Positions 8,208 through 16,988 of a DNA stretch of 39,397 nucleotides are shown here, one piece after another (positions within the stretch are counted from its first letter, which is position 1; each line of letters begins with the position of its first letter). Under the pieces are notes generated by a model. That model saw only the letters and a list, made by a program, of their open reading frames with translations. It searched no databases and was not told the DNA's origin. The DNA comes from Caballeronia sp. dw_19 (GTDB lineage: Bacteria > Pseudomonadota > Gammaproteobacteria > Burkholderiales > Burkholderiaceae), in NCBI RefSeq assembly GCF_018449515.1, contig NZ_JAAVUQ010000054.1, positions 1 to 39,397 on the forward strand, given 5' to 3'. The position numbers were made by a program, and so were the translations under genes.

Positions 8208-9839
8208 ATGAATGCCTCTGACCTGGAAAGGCAGTTGTTCAACGCGACGCGTGAACTTGCTCATGTACGCTCGCAGGTGGTAGACGCGCGCGCAGATCTG
8301 GGTCGTCTGCAGCAGGACATGGTTGAAGCACAAGGCCGACTTAACGGCGTACCGCCGTCTCAGCTTCTTGAGGCTAACGAGCAGTTGGTCATCGCAGCGC
8401 TGCGCACTCAGACTGACGCTGAGACAACCGCTCGCAAGCTGCGTGACATGTCCCGACAGGCTGAGCTCGACGTCTTAACAGAACTCCCTAACCGCGTGCT
8501 CCTGCTCAATCGATTTGCGCGGGCCGCCGCCCACGCGAGGCGCCATTGCTATCAGTTAGGGTTGCTGTTTATCGATCTAAACGATTTCAAGCATATCAAC
8601 GACACGCTCGGCCATGCCGTGGGCGATCGCGTACTCAAGCTGGTTGCACGCCGCCTCGCATCGTCCGTGCGGGACGTGGACACGGTGAGCCGCTATGGCG
8701 GTGACGAATTTATGATCCTGCTGACCGAGGTATCGCGCGCAGACATGACTTTGGTTGCCGGCAAATTGCTCACCGAACTCGGGATTCCTTGCCGCGTCGG
8801 CGAACACGTCCTTTGCCTGACGGCGAGCATTGGCATCAGTGTCTATCCTGACGACGGGGAAGACGCGGATACGCTCATTGATCGAGCGGATGCTGCCATG
8901 TATCGCGCAAAGCGGCACGGATTGCGCAGCTTCGCCTTTCATGATTGTGACCCTGTCGGCGAGCAAAGCCCTGAACTTCCGTTGCTCGAATCAGACAAGC
9001 ATGCTTTGGATGACGACACATTGGTACACGCTGAGCATGAGCACAGGTACGGTCAACTGCGAGAAGCCAATGAGCGGTTAGTACTCGCCGCACTTACCGC
9101 TCAAGAGCTGCAAGCCGCCGCGGAAGATGCGCAACGGCGGCAGACTGAGTTTCTAGCCGTGATAGCGCACGAATTACGCAGCCCCCTCTCACCTATACGC
9201 ACCGCGGCGGAAATGTTGGGACATCTTCGTTCGGACGAGCCACTGCTGGCGAGGGTGCAAGCCATCATTGAACGCCAGGTAGCGCATATGTCTCGGTTGG
9301 TCGGTGACCTGCTCGATGTATCACGTGTCAATACCGGCAAGTTGCGATTAGAACACGGGTTAGTTGATATAAAGGTGGTGATTGCTGCAGCAGCCGATGC
9401 ATGCGGACCCGCGATAGAGACTCGCCGACAGCATTTCGATGTCCAGATGCCTTCATGCGCGCTGGACATCGACGGTGACTCTGTGCGTCTTACGCAAGTC
9501 TTCACCAACCTGCTCGATAACGCTTCCAAGTACACGCCGAACGGAGGACGGATCGAGCTATCAGTATCGGTGGTCGATGACGCGATTGTGGCGACGGTGT
9601 CTGACAATGGAATAGGGATCACAGCCGAGGCGCTGCCCAAGGTCTTCGAGCCATTCGTGCAGGACACACAGGCCATCGGTTTCAACGGTGTCGGCCTGGG
9701 TATCGGGCTCACGGTAGTGCGCGAACTGGTCGAAGCGCATAGCGGCAAAGTTGTGGCAAGCAGCGTTGGCAGTGGATGCGGCAGCCAGTTTATTGTGATG
9801 CTTCCAAAAGCTGCGTCTGCGATCACTGATCAAAAATGA
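8208..9839 (+). CDS. Diguanylate cyclase-histidine kinase fusion (GGDEF-HisKA-HATPase)
   Basis: A 543-residue soluble protein. Residues about 1-85 are a coiled-coil-like heptad region. Residues about 85-250 are GGDEF with an intact YGGDEF (near 165) and an RDVD inhibitory site just before it. After a second helical linker comes HisKA with the phospho-His in AHELRSP (H321), then HATPase with N box NLLDNASKY (near 437), DNGIG and GLGIGL. There is no receiver domain, so phosphate must leave to another protein. The gene follows the KaiC-like ATPase with 24 bases between stop and start, in the same reading frame, so one unit is likely. It could turn the ATPase state into both c-di-GMP and phosphorelay output; that link is inference. 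The start has no strong ribosome site, which fits coupling. Confidence 0.88.
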   Translation: MNASDLERQLFNATRELAHVRSQVVDARADLGRLQQDMVEAQGRLNGVPPSQLLEANEQLVIAALRTQTDAETTARKLRDMSRQAELDVLTELPNRVLLLNRFARAAAHARRHCYQLGLLFIDLNDFKHINDTLGHAVGDRVLKLVARRLASSVRDVDTVSRYGGDEFMILLTEVSRADMTLVAGKLLTELGIPCRVGEHVLCLTASIGISVYPDDGEDADTLIDRADAAMYRAKRHGLRSFAFHDCDPVGEQSPELPLLESDKHALDDDTLVHAEHEHRYGQLREANERLVLAALTAQELQAAAEDAQRRQTEFLAVIAHELRSPLSPIRTAAEMLGHLRSDEPLLARVQAIIERQVAHMSRLVGDLLDVSRVNTGKLRLEHGLVDIKVVIAAAADACGPAIETRRQHFDVQMPSCALDIDGDSVRLTQVFTNLLDNASKYTPNGGRIELSVSVVDDAIVATVSDNGIGITAEALPKVFEPFVQDTQAIGFNGVGLGIGLTVVRELVEAHSGKVVASSVGSGCGSQFIVMLPKAASAITDQK

Positions 9840-10323
9840 GTGTGGTCGAAGAACCGTGCTTCTCGGATCGATTGCGCGGGTCCTGTGTAGTCCAAACTAA
9901 TCCGTTCGCAAGTTCATAGTAGTTCATGTTCGATAAATTCCTGAGCGGCCATGCTGAAAATGCAATGTCTTGGATATCGCTCGCGCACCCAGGGACCGGC
10001 AGCCCTGGTTGTCCTTCCCACGCCTCACCTCTTTCCAAGCGTACCCTTCGCCCGGCGGGAAACTTCTTCGCGAAAATCGAGCCGGGCCGCTAAGTCCATG
10101 CCATTCGCTTTGGTCGGGGGCCGGGGCCAGATCGAAACCCCGAATCCTTTAAAAATCTTTCGGCGACCGACAATTTCCACATACCTCGCGTTCGGTTACC
10201 CGGCTGACCGGAATCGCGGTTCTGTAGCGAACACCTCAGCGCGAACCGGTCAGTCCCAATTCCCGCTGCAAGCGCGGTCGCCATCTCATTTGCCAGGACT
10301 GAGCGCGTTCACAGCGTCGCTGT
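9840..10323. other. Intergenic, no gene supported
   Basis: 484 bases between the convergent GGDEF kinase and CsbD genes. Open frames here lack ribosome sites and protein-like composition. I see no tRNA or clear terminator. Confidence 0.5.
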
Positions 10324-10503
10324 CTATGGCGCGTTTTTCTTGACGGTTTCTTTTGCGTCACCGTGGTGCGTTTGAGCTTCGCCGGCGCCTTGTTGAACGT
10401 CACCTTTTACCTCTTGGGCCTTATCGCCTGTGACTTTGCCGATGACTTCATTGACCTTGCCCTTGACCTTCTCGACCGTTCCGTCAACCTGATCTTTGTT
10501 CAT
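10324..10503 (-). CDS. CsbD family small stress protein
   Basis: A 59-residue very hydrophilic protein of the CsbD family. Recognised by the N-terminus MNKDQVDG, the core VKGKVNEVIGKVTGDK, the repeat-like QEVKGDVQQGAGEAQ, and high Lys/Glu/Gly content. CsbD proteins are general-stress proteins of unclear mechanism. I place the start at 10503 because GGAG lies eight bases upstream. The frame is open further to 10566, but the added part (a hydrophobic Leu-rich stretch) is not typical of the family. The DUF2934 and small genes beside it suggest a stress-linked cluster. Confidence 0.85.
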   Translation of the reverse strand: MNKDQVDGTVEKVKGKVNEVIGKVTGDKAQEVKGDVQQGAGEAQTHHGDAKETVKKNAP

Positions 10504-10573
10504 GGTGAATCTCCATAAGCGGCCGCTAATTCGACCGCATAACAAGAGCGCAAGAAGCAGACCCAATCAGTTA

Positions 10574-10786
10574 TTAAGGCGCGCTTGAGCATGCCCTGTA
10601 CTCCCGTTCGTCGGCCCCCCCCGTCCCAGACCGCTTGGGGAGCCGGCCGCCGCTAGTCTCTGGCGTGTCGTCCTCACCAACGACTTCGCACCGAAGCGAT
10701 CCCTTGATCGGTCGAATGTCCAACACAGATAGCCCTTGTCGGCGCCACGCAGCGTCAGTTTCTTCACGCTCCGGCGCTTCGTCCAT
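10574..10786 (-). CDS. Small hypothetical protein (70 aa), coupled to upstream gene
   Basis: Not recognised. The protein is hydrophilic and contains WRRQGLSVLDIRPIKGSLRCEVVGEDD, a fragment with a beta-strand-like pattern. Its ATG overlaps the stop of the upstream small gene (TGATG at 10784-10788), a typical coupling arrangement and the main reason to accept both. It could be a chance frame; codon use is acceptable but the tail is Gly/Arg-rich and low in information. Confidence 0.4.
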   Translation of the reverse strand: MDEAPEREETDAAWRRQGLSVLDIRPIKGSLRCEVVGEDDTPETSGGRLPKRSGTGGADEREYRACSSAP

Positions 10787-10995
10787 CAGTTGCGCTTGCC
10801 CGGTGCGATCGTCAGCGCAACCGCCGCAGGCCTAAAGGCTGTCAGCGCCTTGTTCGACGCGTCAATCGCGTCGCAGGTCCGGTAGCTACGTTTCAAGCAA
10901 GTACCGAGTTGCCGAGCAATGTCGAGCAACGCCTGATCGATGATTTTTGAAACCGCTCGTTGATCTGGATTACCGTCTCCAGGCACTGTATGCAC
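10786..10995 (-). CDS. Small hypothetical protein (69 aa)
   Basis: Not recognised. It begins with GTG at 10995 and contains a helical stretch KIIDQALLDIARQLGTCLKR. Its stop overlaps the next small gene (TGATG). No signal peptide or membrane span, and only a weak ribosome site. Accepted mainly for the overlap with its neighbour. Confidence 0.4.
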   Translation of the reverse strand: MHTVPGDGNPDQRAVSKIIDQALLDIARQLGTCLKRSYRTCDAIDASNKALTAFRPAAVALTIAPGKRN

Positions 10996-11295
10996 CCGGG
11001 ATTTCCACGCTGTACGTTAGCAGGGGTCGCGAGACGAAAACCAAGTCAGTACAGCGTCAATAATCCCGGGTTCCGAAGCCGTCTGAAAAAGAGACATGCT
11101 AGCGCTTTCATCAACGAGAGCGATCGTTAAGAAATTACATGCCTGGCGATACGGGGTTTGGTCAACGGGCGTCCACCTTCGATGCTGAGAATCCTTCACG
11201 CTATCGGTATTCGCCGAACGCGACGCCTCTTTTCATGCCGTTCTATTGGTCATAGACCAGCGGAGATTTTACGCCCGCACCCGGTCAGAGACGAA
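10996..11295. other. Intergenic, no gene supported
   Basis: About 300 bases between the small minus-strand genes and the DUF2934 gene. Nothing recognisable. Confidence 0.45.
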
Positions 11296-11751
11296 TCACT
11301 GAGCCTCGAACTCCTTGATCCGGTACCAGTATTCGTCTGCATGGCCTTCCGGGCTTCCCTCTTGCTGCCATAGCACGTAGGCCCGCTCGCGCAGATGTTC
11401 GTCCAGTACGCGTTGCCAATGTTCCTCAGCGTGGCCCGACGGACGACCGTCTTTTTCCCAAAGGAAATAGGCACGCTCACGAACTTTCTGTCCCAACCCG
11501 GTTTTCGTTTCTGAATCGCGATCCAGATCGTCGCCGTAAGTAGCCATTTGGCCGCTTCGTGCGACGTGGATTCTCGCCTTGAGTCCGCCAAGTTCAGTGT
11601 CGGGAACCAATCGCCCGCTGGCGGCCGCCTCCAGTGCCTTCCTCAAATACTCAGCGTCGTCCGCTACATTCCCCAACTCCCCAAGCGTGACCGGGTAGGT
11701 GTGAATGACAGAACCGCTGCTGTCCAATACGTCAACCAAGCGCTCAGCCAT
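11296..11751 (-). CDS. Tandem DUF2934 domain protein
   Basis: A 151-residue soluble protein. The last third carries two consecutive DUF2934 units, RERAYFLWEKDGRPSGHAEEHW and then RERAYVLWQQEGSPEGHADEYW. Single DUF2934 units are common in proteobacteria, usually of unknown role. The N-terminal part (MAERLVDVLDSSGSVIHTYPV) looks like a short beta domain joined to a helix, and I do not recognise it. ATG 11751 has GGAG about nine bases upstream. The product is probably part of a stress or regulatory small-protein group with CsbD; that is inference from proximity. Confidence 0.8.
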   Translation of the reverse strand: MAERLVDVLDSSGSVIHTYPVTLGELGNVADDAEYLRKALEAAASGRLVPDTELGGLKARIHVARSGQMATYGDDLDRDSETKTGLGQKVRERAYFLWEKDGRPSGHAEEHWQRVLDEHLRERAYVLWQQEGSPEGHADEYWYRIKEFEAQ

Positions 11752-12246
11752 CTTCGAATCTCCAACGTCTTTGTCAAACGGCCATGCGCTGGAACAGCGC
11801 TTACCGGCAACTATTCATGGGCCGCTATTTACCGCCGCAACCGAATTAAATTAACACGGTTTTCAACCAATCCAAAACCGAATTTTGCTGCTATGAGATC
11901 GCTAAGGTATTTATCTCAGGCTCCTGGACAGGCGGTCTGAAACTTGACCTGGCCCCCTTCGACTGCGCGTTATTCACGAGCAATCTCTGAATCGACATCC
12001 GGTCGTTCACCCCGACATTCACGGTACCCGTACCGGCTGCCGTCCGGAAGACCCACATAGTACTGGCGTCACATTCGGCGTCAGATTGATATGCGCCCGG
12101 CGGGGAGCGCACGGCCTGCAAGCTCGTCTGTCCGACGACCCCGCCGCAACTAGGAGATGGCGCGCGTTCGACACACCGATTCAACCGCGCCTGAAACCGC
12201 TGACCACATCGGCATGAGTACTTTAGCGTTGAAGTTCCATCGAGTA
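11752..12246. other. Intergenic, no gene supported
   Basis: 495 bases between two minus-strand genes. An open frame at 11891-12184 has no ribosome site and no recognisable protein pattern. An AT-rich stretch around 11840-11880 may hold the promoter of the DUF2934 gene. Confidence 0.4.
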
Positions 12247-14196
12247 TTAGCGCGCCGCCAAGCGCCTGCTTTCAGCTCGCATCAACACGTCGTCGAGCAA
12301 GGCAAGATCGACAGGTTTAACAAGATGTGCATCGAAGCCCCTGGAGAGCGAACGGGTGCGATCGCTCAACTGCCCGTATCCGGTCACGGCAGCCACGGTC
12401 GTGTTGGCAAATGTGGATTGCGCTCGCAGTCGATCCAAAACGTCGAACCCGTCCAGACCCGGCATCGCCAAGTCGACGAATACCGCATGCGGCATGAACC
12501 GCTCCGCACTGGCCAGCCCCTCGACGCCGTGGTATGCGACCCGTACCTCGCATCCTTTGAGCGTCATCAGCATCGCCAGACTATCTGCGGAATCCCGGTT
12601 ATCGTCAATGATCAACACCCGTAATAAGGGGCCTCTGACCGACTCCTCGGGTCCCAAGGCTAACTGCTCTGCATCACGCGTTTCCGAGATCGACAAAAGC
12701 GGCAATCGTACTGTGAATGTGCTTCCCAGACCTCGACCGTCGCTCGCCGCAGATATCGCACCACCGTGAAGTTGGACGAGCGAACGGCACAAGGTCAGTC
12801 CGATCCCAAGGCCCGTATCGCCCGGGTTGAGATGGTGATCTTCCTGGACAAACAGATTAAAGATCGAATCGAGGGACTCTTTCGGAATACCTCGTCCCTG
12901 GTCACTCACGCGCAGCATCACGTTTCGATCCTGAACTTCGATATCCAGCTTGATCCGAGTGCCGTTTCGAGAAAACTTCGATGCATTATTGAGCAAGTTC
13001 TGGACGACCTGCACAAGCCTCGTCATGTCACCTTTGAGCGTGACGGTTTGCACCGGTAGATCGATGTCAATGCTCTGTCGCCGCTCCGACGTGAAGGCCC
13101 GCACCCCCTCGACACTTCGCGCTACGACGTCGGCGATGTCAAGCGATGCAACACGAAGCTCGATCTTCCCCGTGGTAATGCGACCCATATCCAGCAGGTC
13201 ATCCACAAGCCGCGTGAGATGAGAGATCTGCCGATCGATCATGTCGCGGCAGTGCGTGATCGTTGCACTCAGACCGGGCTCCAACGCCATGACGTTGACC
13301 GCATTGCGGATCGGTGCGAGCGGATTACGCAGTTCATGGGCAAGTGTCGCGATGAACTCGTTCACGCGGCGGCTCGACTGCTCCAGTTCCTCAAACTTTT
13401 TGCGCTCGCTCATATCGCGCGTCACCTTGGCGAACCCGCGTAGCAGGCCCTGCTCGTCACGAATGGCGGCGATGACGACGTTGGCCCAAAACATCGAGCC
13501 ATCCTTGCGCACTCTCCAGCCCTCGTCCTCAATGCGGCCCTGCTCACGGGCAATCGCAAGCTGCCTGACCGGTCTGCCGCTGGCAATGTCGTCCGCGCTA
13601 TAGAAGACGGAGAAGTGTTGCCCGATGATTTCCTCCGGGCGATATCCTTTGATGTACGCTGCGCCCGCATTCCACGATCGCACGTGGCCGTCCGGATCGA
13701 GCATGAAAATCGCATAATCCTTCACGCTTTCGACGAGAAGTCTAAAGCGCTCGTCGATGTGGCGCAACCGCTCCTCTTCTTCCCGATGCGCTGTCACGTC
13801 TCGGACCATCTTCACGTAACCGATCGGCTCACCGTCGTCATCGCGTAATAGGGTGAGCGTCACGTTCGCCCAAAACTTCGTCCCGTCCTTGCGTACGCGC
13901 CAACCCGCGTCCATAAAACGCCCGTATGCCAGTGCGCGCTCGAGTTCAAGAGTTGGCCAACCTTCGGCAACCCTTTCGGGCGTGTGGAAGCAGGAGAAAT
14001 GAGTGCCGACGATTTCGTCCTCCGTGTAGCCTTTGAGCCGCGCCGCCCCGGCGTTCCAGTTGAGCACGTTCCCATCGCAGTCGAGCATGAAAATCGCACA
14101 GTCGTCGATCGACGCAACCATGGCACGGTAGTCGATAGGACCGCTAGCGTTGCCTTGCGTGCGGGCTGAATTAAGGCCAGAGGTCTTTTGCTTCAT
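12247..14196 (-). CDS. PAS-PAS hybrid histidine kinase with receiver domain
   Basis: A 649-residue soluble sensor kinase. Two PAS domains (CAIFMLDCDGNVLNW, then DYAIFMLDPDGHVRSW, each ending in RDVT or RDMS) sense an unknown cytosolic signal. They are followed by HisKA (LAHELRNPLAP), HATPase (NLLNNASKF, DQGRGIP, GLGIGL) and a C-terminal receiver with IIDDN, phospho-acceptor D575 (FVDLAMPG) and LVKP. All key residues are present. Similarity to the broken kinase at 1-2155 suggests a common ancestor. It is divergent from the HisKA_2 kinase with about 335 bases between. There is no obvious ribosome site before ATG 14196. The ligand and final output are not evident. Confidence 0.93.
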   Translation of the reverse strand: MKQKTSGLNSARTQGNASGPIDYRAMVASIDDCAIFMLDCDGNVLNWNAGAARLKGYTEDEIVGTHFSCFHTPERVAEGWPTLELERALAYGRFMDAGWRVRKDGTKFWANVTLTLLRDDDGEPIGYVKMVRDVTAHREEEERLRHIDERFRLLVESVKDYAIFMLDPDGHVRSWNAGAAYIKGYRPEEIIGQHFSVFYSADDIASGRPVRQLAIAREQGRIEDEGWRVRKDGSMFWANVVIAAIRDEQGLLRGFAKVTRDMSERKKFEELEQSSRRVNEFIATLAHELRNPLAPIRNAVNVMALEPGLSATITHCRDMIDRQISHLTRLVDDLLDMGRITTGKIELRVASLDIADVVARSVEGVRAFTSERRQSIDIDLPVQTVTLKGDMTRLVQVVQNLLNNASKFSRNGTRIKLDIEVQDRNVMLRVSDQGRGIPKESLDSIFNLFVQEDHHLNPGDTGLGIGLTLCRSLVQLHGGAISAASDGRGLGSTFTVRLPLLSISETRDAEQLALGPEESVRGPLLRVLIIDDNRDSADSLAMLMTLKGCEVRVAYHGVEGLASAERFMPHAVFVDLAMPGLDGFDVLDRLRAQSTFANTTVAAVTGYGQLSDRTRSLSRGFDAHLVKPVDLALLDDVLMRAESRRLAAR

Positions 14197-14531
14197 TAGA
14201 CTTTTATATTTTGCGACGCGCTATCAACCCTTTGCGGGGTTCGACTGAACGGCAATGATCCATCGCGGCGGCACCGGAACGTGGATTGCCCGCCCAGGCA
14301 GGGGGGCGCGCGACTTGACGGGAGGGCGTGTCGGGATCCCACCTGCAATAAGCATTCCTGCCCACCGCAGTCAAATTCGTGGTCCTTTGCAGTTACTGAA
14401 CGAAAAGGAACGGTGTCCCAGCTTGCACTGCGGACAGCCTCCAAGTTGGGTGCGTGAGCGCAGCCGCGCGTTCAATGAAATCGGTCACAATAGCGAAATC
14501 GGCTAAATTGCCATGAAATGAACTTACGAAA
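14197..14531. promoter_or_regulatory. Divergent intergenic region between two kinase genes
   Basis: 335 bases that must hold both promoters. AT-rich tracts lie next to each start (TTTTATATTTT near 14205 and the region 14490-14531). No clear operator palindrome was found. Confidence 0.4.
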
Positions 14532-16088
14532 ATGGAAAATCTACCGATGTCCGAGGTAGTCAGGAGCGCGACACAGATTTCGGCGACACGCCTGCGTCGT
14601 CAACACGAGTTGGCTGTGCGCTTCGGCATGTGGGCATTGAAAGAGCCTACACTCGAGGCGGTCCTGAGCGAAGCGTGCCAAGTGGTGTCGCAAGGCATGA
14701 ATTCACGTTTTGCCAAGGTTCTCAAGTATCTGCCGGACGAGAACGAGTTCGTGCTGGAAACAGGGGTCGGTTGGGATCGCTCCGACATCGGACACACGCG
14801 GCTGGGTGCGGACGATGCCAGTCCTGCGGGTTTCGCCTTCGCCAATGGTCGGCCGGTGATCTCCAATCACCTGGGCCAGGAGCATCGATTTCGCACACCT
14901 CGGATCTTGGCGAAGTACGGCATTGAACGGGCGATCAATGTTCCCATTAGAAGTACGCCGACAAGCTGGGGCGTGCTCGAGGCGGATAGTCCCGACGGCG
15001 ACGAGTTCACTGAAAGCGACCTCGTGTTTCTCGAGGGTGTAGCCAACGTCATCTCGATGACCCTGGAACGGCTTATGGCCGATTCGCAGGCCCATGCGTC
15101 CGAGGCGTTTTCAGCGAGCGTGCTCAACGCCAGCCCGGATAGCATCAAGGTCCTGTCGAAAAGCGGGGTGATAGAGTTCACGAATTTGAGCGCCCTTCAG
15201 CAAATGGAGATCGATGATCCGACCCTGGTCGAGGGCAAACCATGGATAACGTTGTGGCCTGAGCTCGCCTATGCGCAGGTCGAACAAGCCCTTGAACAAG
15301 CGTTCGCAGGCGGGTCGGCGCGCTTCGAAGCCTCTCGGCCAACGCAAAAGGGCCAAGCCCGTTGGTGGGACGTATCCATTGCGCCAATCGTCTCAGACGA
15401 CGGTGAAATCGAACGCGTCGTCACGGTCGCTCGCGACATCACGGAGCGCCGCAAACACGAGGAGCTGCTGGCGCAGCTCATCGAAGCACGCGAGAATCAG
15501 CTCGATTCGAGCGAAATGATGATGAAGGAGGTGCACCACCGCGTACGTAACAGCCTTCAGCTCGTACAAACGCTTCTGTTCTTGCAAGCCAACTTGGCCG
15601 TCGAGGAAGAAGTCAAGAGCCAGTTGCGAATCGCCGCCAACCGGGTCTCGACAGTTGGTTCGGTCCACGAGCGCCTTTATAAAGCGGACGGGGCCGAAGC
15701 GACCGATGCGGCGTTGTATCTGGAAGGCCTGATCGACGATTTACGCGCAGCGTTCAATGATCGTCCCATCGAACTTTCAGCGAAGTCGTTAATTCTTCCG
15801 GCAGCGCGGCTCGCTCCGCTTGGTCTGATTGCCTGCGAACTCGTGACCAATGCGTTGAAATATGGAAAGGGGAAGGTGAGCGTCACGCTGGAGCGAACCA
15901 CGGACGCCGTCGAACTCGTCGTCTGTGACGAAGGTGATGGATTTCCAGACTCGTTTCCAAAGCCGCAAGGCACCGGCCTCGGGATGAGACTGGTGAGGAC
16001 ATACTCCGGCTTTGGGCAAGACGCGATTGCAGTTGATCGCTCCGTCCCTTTCAGCAAAATCGCGGTGAAATTTAAGACTGTCAGATAA
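14532..16088 (+). CDS. GAF-PAS-HisKA_2 sensor histidine kinase
   Basis: A 518-residue soluble kinase. A GAF domain (about residues 25-185, with VPIRSTPTSWGVLEAD) is followed by a PAS domain (about 190-310, ending RDITERRK), then HisKA_2 with the phospho-His region MKEVHHRVRNSLQLV, then HATPase (ELVTNALKYGKG, DEGDGFP, GTGLGMRLV). The HHRVRN form marks the HWE/HisKA_2 class rather than the HisKA seen in its neighbours. No receiver is attached, so a separate regulator is needed; the nearest candidate in the window is the lone receiver at 2325-2699, which is speculative. A second in-frame ATG at 14547 (MSEVV) is a possible alternative start; neither has a strong ribosome site. Confidence 0.92.
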   Translation: MENLPMSEVVRSATQISATRLRRQHELAVRFGMWALKEPTLEAVLSEACQVVSQGMNSRFAKVLKYLPDENEFVLETGVGWDRSDIGHTRLGADDASPAGFAFANGRPVISNHLGQEHRFRTPRILAKYGIERAINVPIRSTPTSWGVLEADSPDGDEFTESDLVFLEGVANVISMTLERLMADSQAHASEAFSASVLNASPDSIKVLSKSGVIEFTNLSALQQMEIDDPTLVEGKPWITLWPELAYAQVEQALEQAFAGGSARFEASRPTQKGQARWWDVSIAPIVSDDGEIERVVTVARDITERRKHEELLAQLIEARENQLDSSEMMMKEVHHRVRNSLQLVQTLLFLQANLAVEEEVKSQLRIAANRVSTVGSVHERLYKADGAEATDAALYLEGLIDDLRAAFNDRPIELSAKSLILPAARLAPLGLIACELVTNALKYGKGKVSVTLERTTDAVELVVCDEGDGFPDSFPKPQGTGLGMRLVRTYSGFGQDAIAVDRSVPFSKIAVKFKTVR

Positions 16089-16374
16089 TCGCGAGGTGCG
16101 GTATATGTAAGTTTCCGGGTGAAATTTGCCGCCGTTCATTTTCCCCTGCTCACTCACTCCCACAATAATAGCTACACTTATCTGTGGAACCACTCTGTAG
16201 CGCCTGGCGTCACCCGCTGCTCTGCGCAACATCAGGTTGTGACGCGTATCCGACGACGTGAAAGACGATGTCGGGTACGTCGCTCCTCCGCAGTGTCGTC
16301 TGGGACACCTTCATGAAGAAGGTTTATTCGGCGCCTTCAATACCCATGGGGAACGCATTTCAAGGAGAATCTCG

Positions 16375-16506
16375 ATTAATCAGCAACCACACGCCATACG
16401 CCGGCGGCGAATCGCGGCAGAGCTGCATGTCGCGGATGATTTTGACGCTGAACGAGAAATTGAGCGACGAATCGCGTTTCTGTCGAAGTACCCAATCGTC
16501 GAGTGA
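16375..16506 (+). pseudogene. nadE: Truncated 5' remnant resembling NH3-dependent NAD+ synthetase
   Basis: The 44 codons read NQQPHAIRRRRIAAELHVAD then DFDAEREIERRIAFLSKY, closely matching the N-terminus of bacterial NadE, which normally continues into the SGGVDS ATP-pyrophosphatase motif. Here the frame stops soon after, and no SGGxDS is found downstream. A good AAGGAG lies where the ribosome site should be, but the codon at the expected start is ATT (16375) rather than ATG. The likely reading is a gene copy cut off after its first 44 codons. The family call rests on a short stretch remembered by pattern. Confidence 0.5.
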
Positions 16507-16525
16507 ATCGCTGTGAGGCTACGGG

Positions 16526-16987
16526 TCAATACGTCACCGTCACAGTTAATATGTCGCTGTACGATCCAACGCTCGCTGTTTGCTGACCAGAAGGAATGCG
16601 TCCATATACAGTCGATGGCTGGGTGGCTCCGCCAGAGGTCGCAGTGATATTTCCGGAAATTAAACTGGTGCCCGAGCTTCCATCGCCCCAGATCGTCGTT
16701 CGGGTATTGTCAATATAAACGTTATAACTGAGCAGTTGGCTACCTGATACCAGCTTCCTGGTCAGATAGGTGCCGGTGCCCGCGGAAGCCGCGATGGTGT
16801 ATGTCGCGGTTGCGGAGCCGGTGCAAGTCACACTCACAGAGCCGGTACTGTCAGAGTTGGCATTGGCGAGGGGGTTGTAATTTCCAAACGCCACCCCGCT
16901 CGCCGAAACCGTGCATGTGGGGTCCGCGTTGGCGGTTATGCACGCAGATATTGCCAATGTCAGTACCACGAACTTGAGCAGTTTCAT
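16526..16987 (-). CDS. SCPU (spore coat U) domain pilus subunit, last gene of pilus operon
   Basis: A secreted protein of 153 residues with a signal peptide (LLKFVVLTLAISACITANA) followed by one SCPU domain, including FGNYNP, SVSVTCTG and the C-terminal strand SDILTVTVTY. Cysteines after the signal and in the VTCTG strand fit the family disulphide. It follows the usher by a single base (usher TGA, then ATG 16987). In archaic chaperone-usher systems the last gene usually encodes a two-domain tip adhesin of about 300+ residues. This one is only a single domain, so it may be a minor or capping subunit instead. Confidence 0.88.
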   Translation of the reverse strand: MKLLKFVVLTLAISACITANADPTCTVSASGVAFGNYNPLANANSDSTGSVSVTCTGSATATYTIAASAGTGTYLTRKLVSGSQLLSYNVYIDNTRTTIWGDGSSGTSLISGNITATSGGATQPSTVYGRIPSGQQTASVGSYSDILTVTVTY

Positions 16988-16988
16988 T

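Noticed and set aside
11891..12184. 97-codon minus-strand frame
   Set aside because: No ribosome site, no recognisable fold pattern, and unusual residue content; treated as chance.
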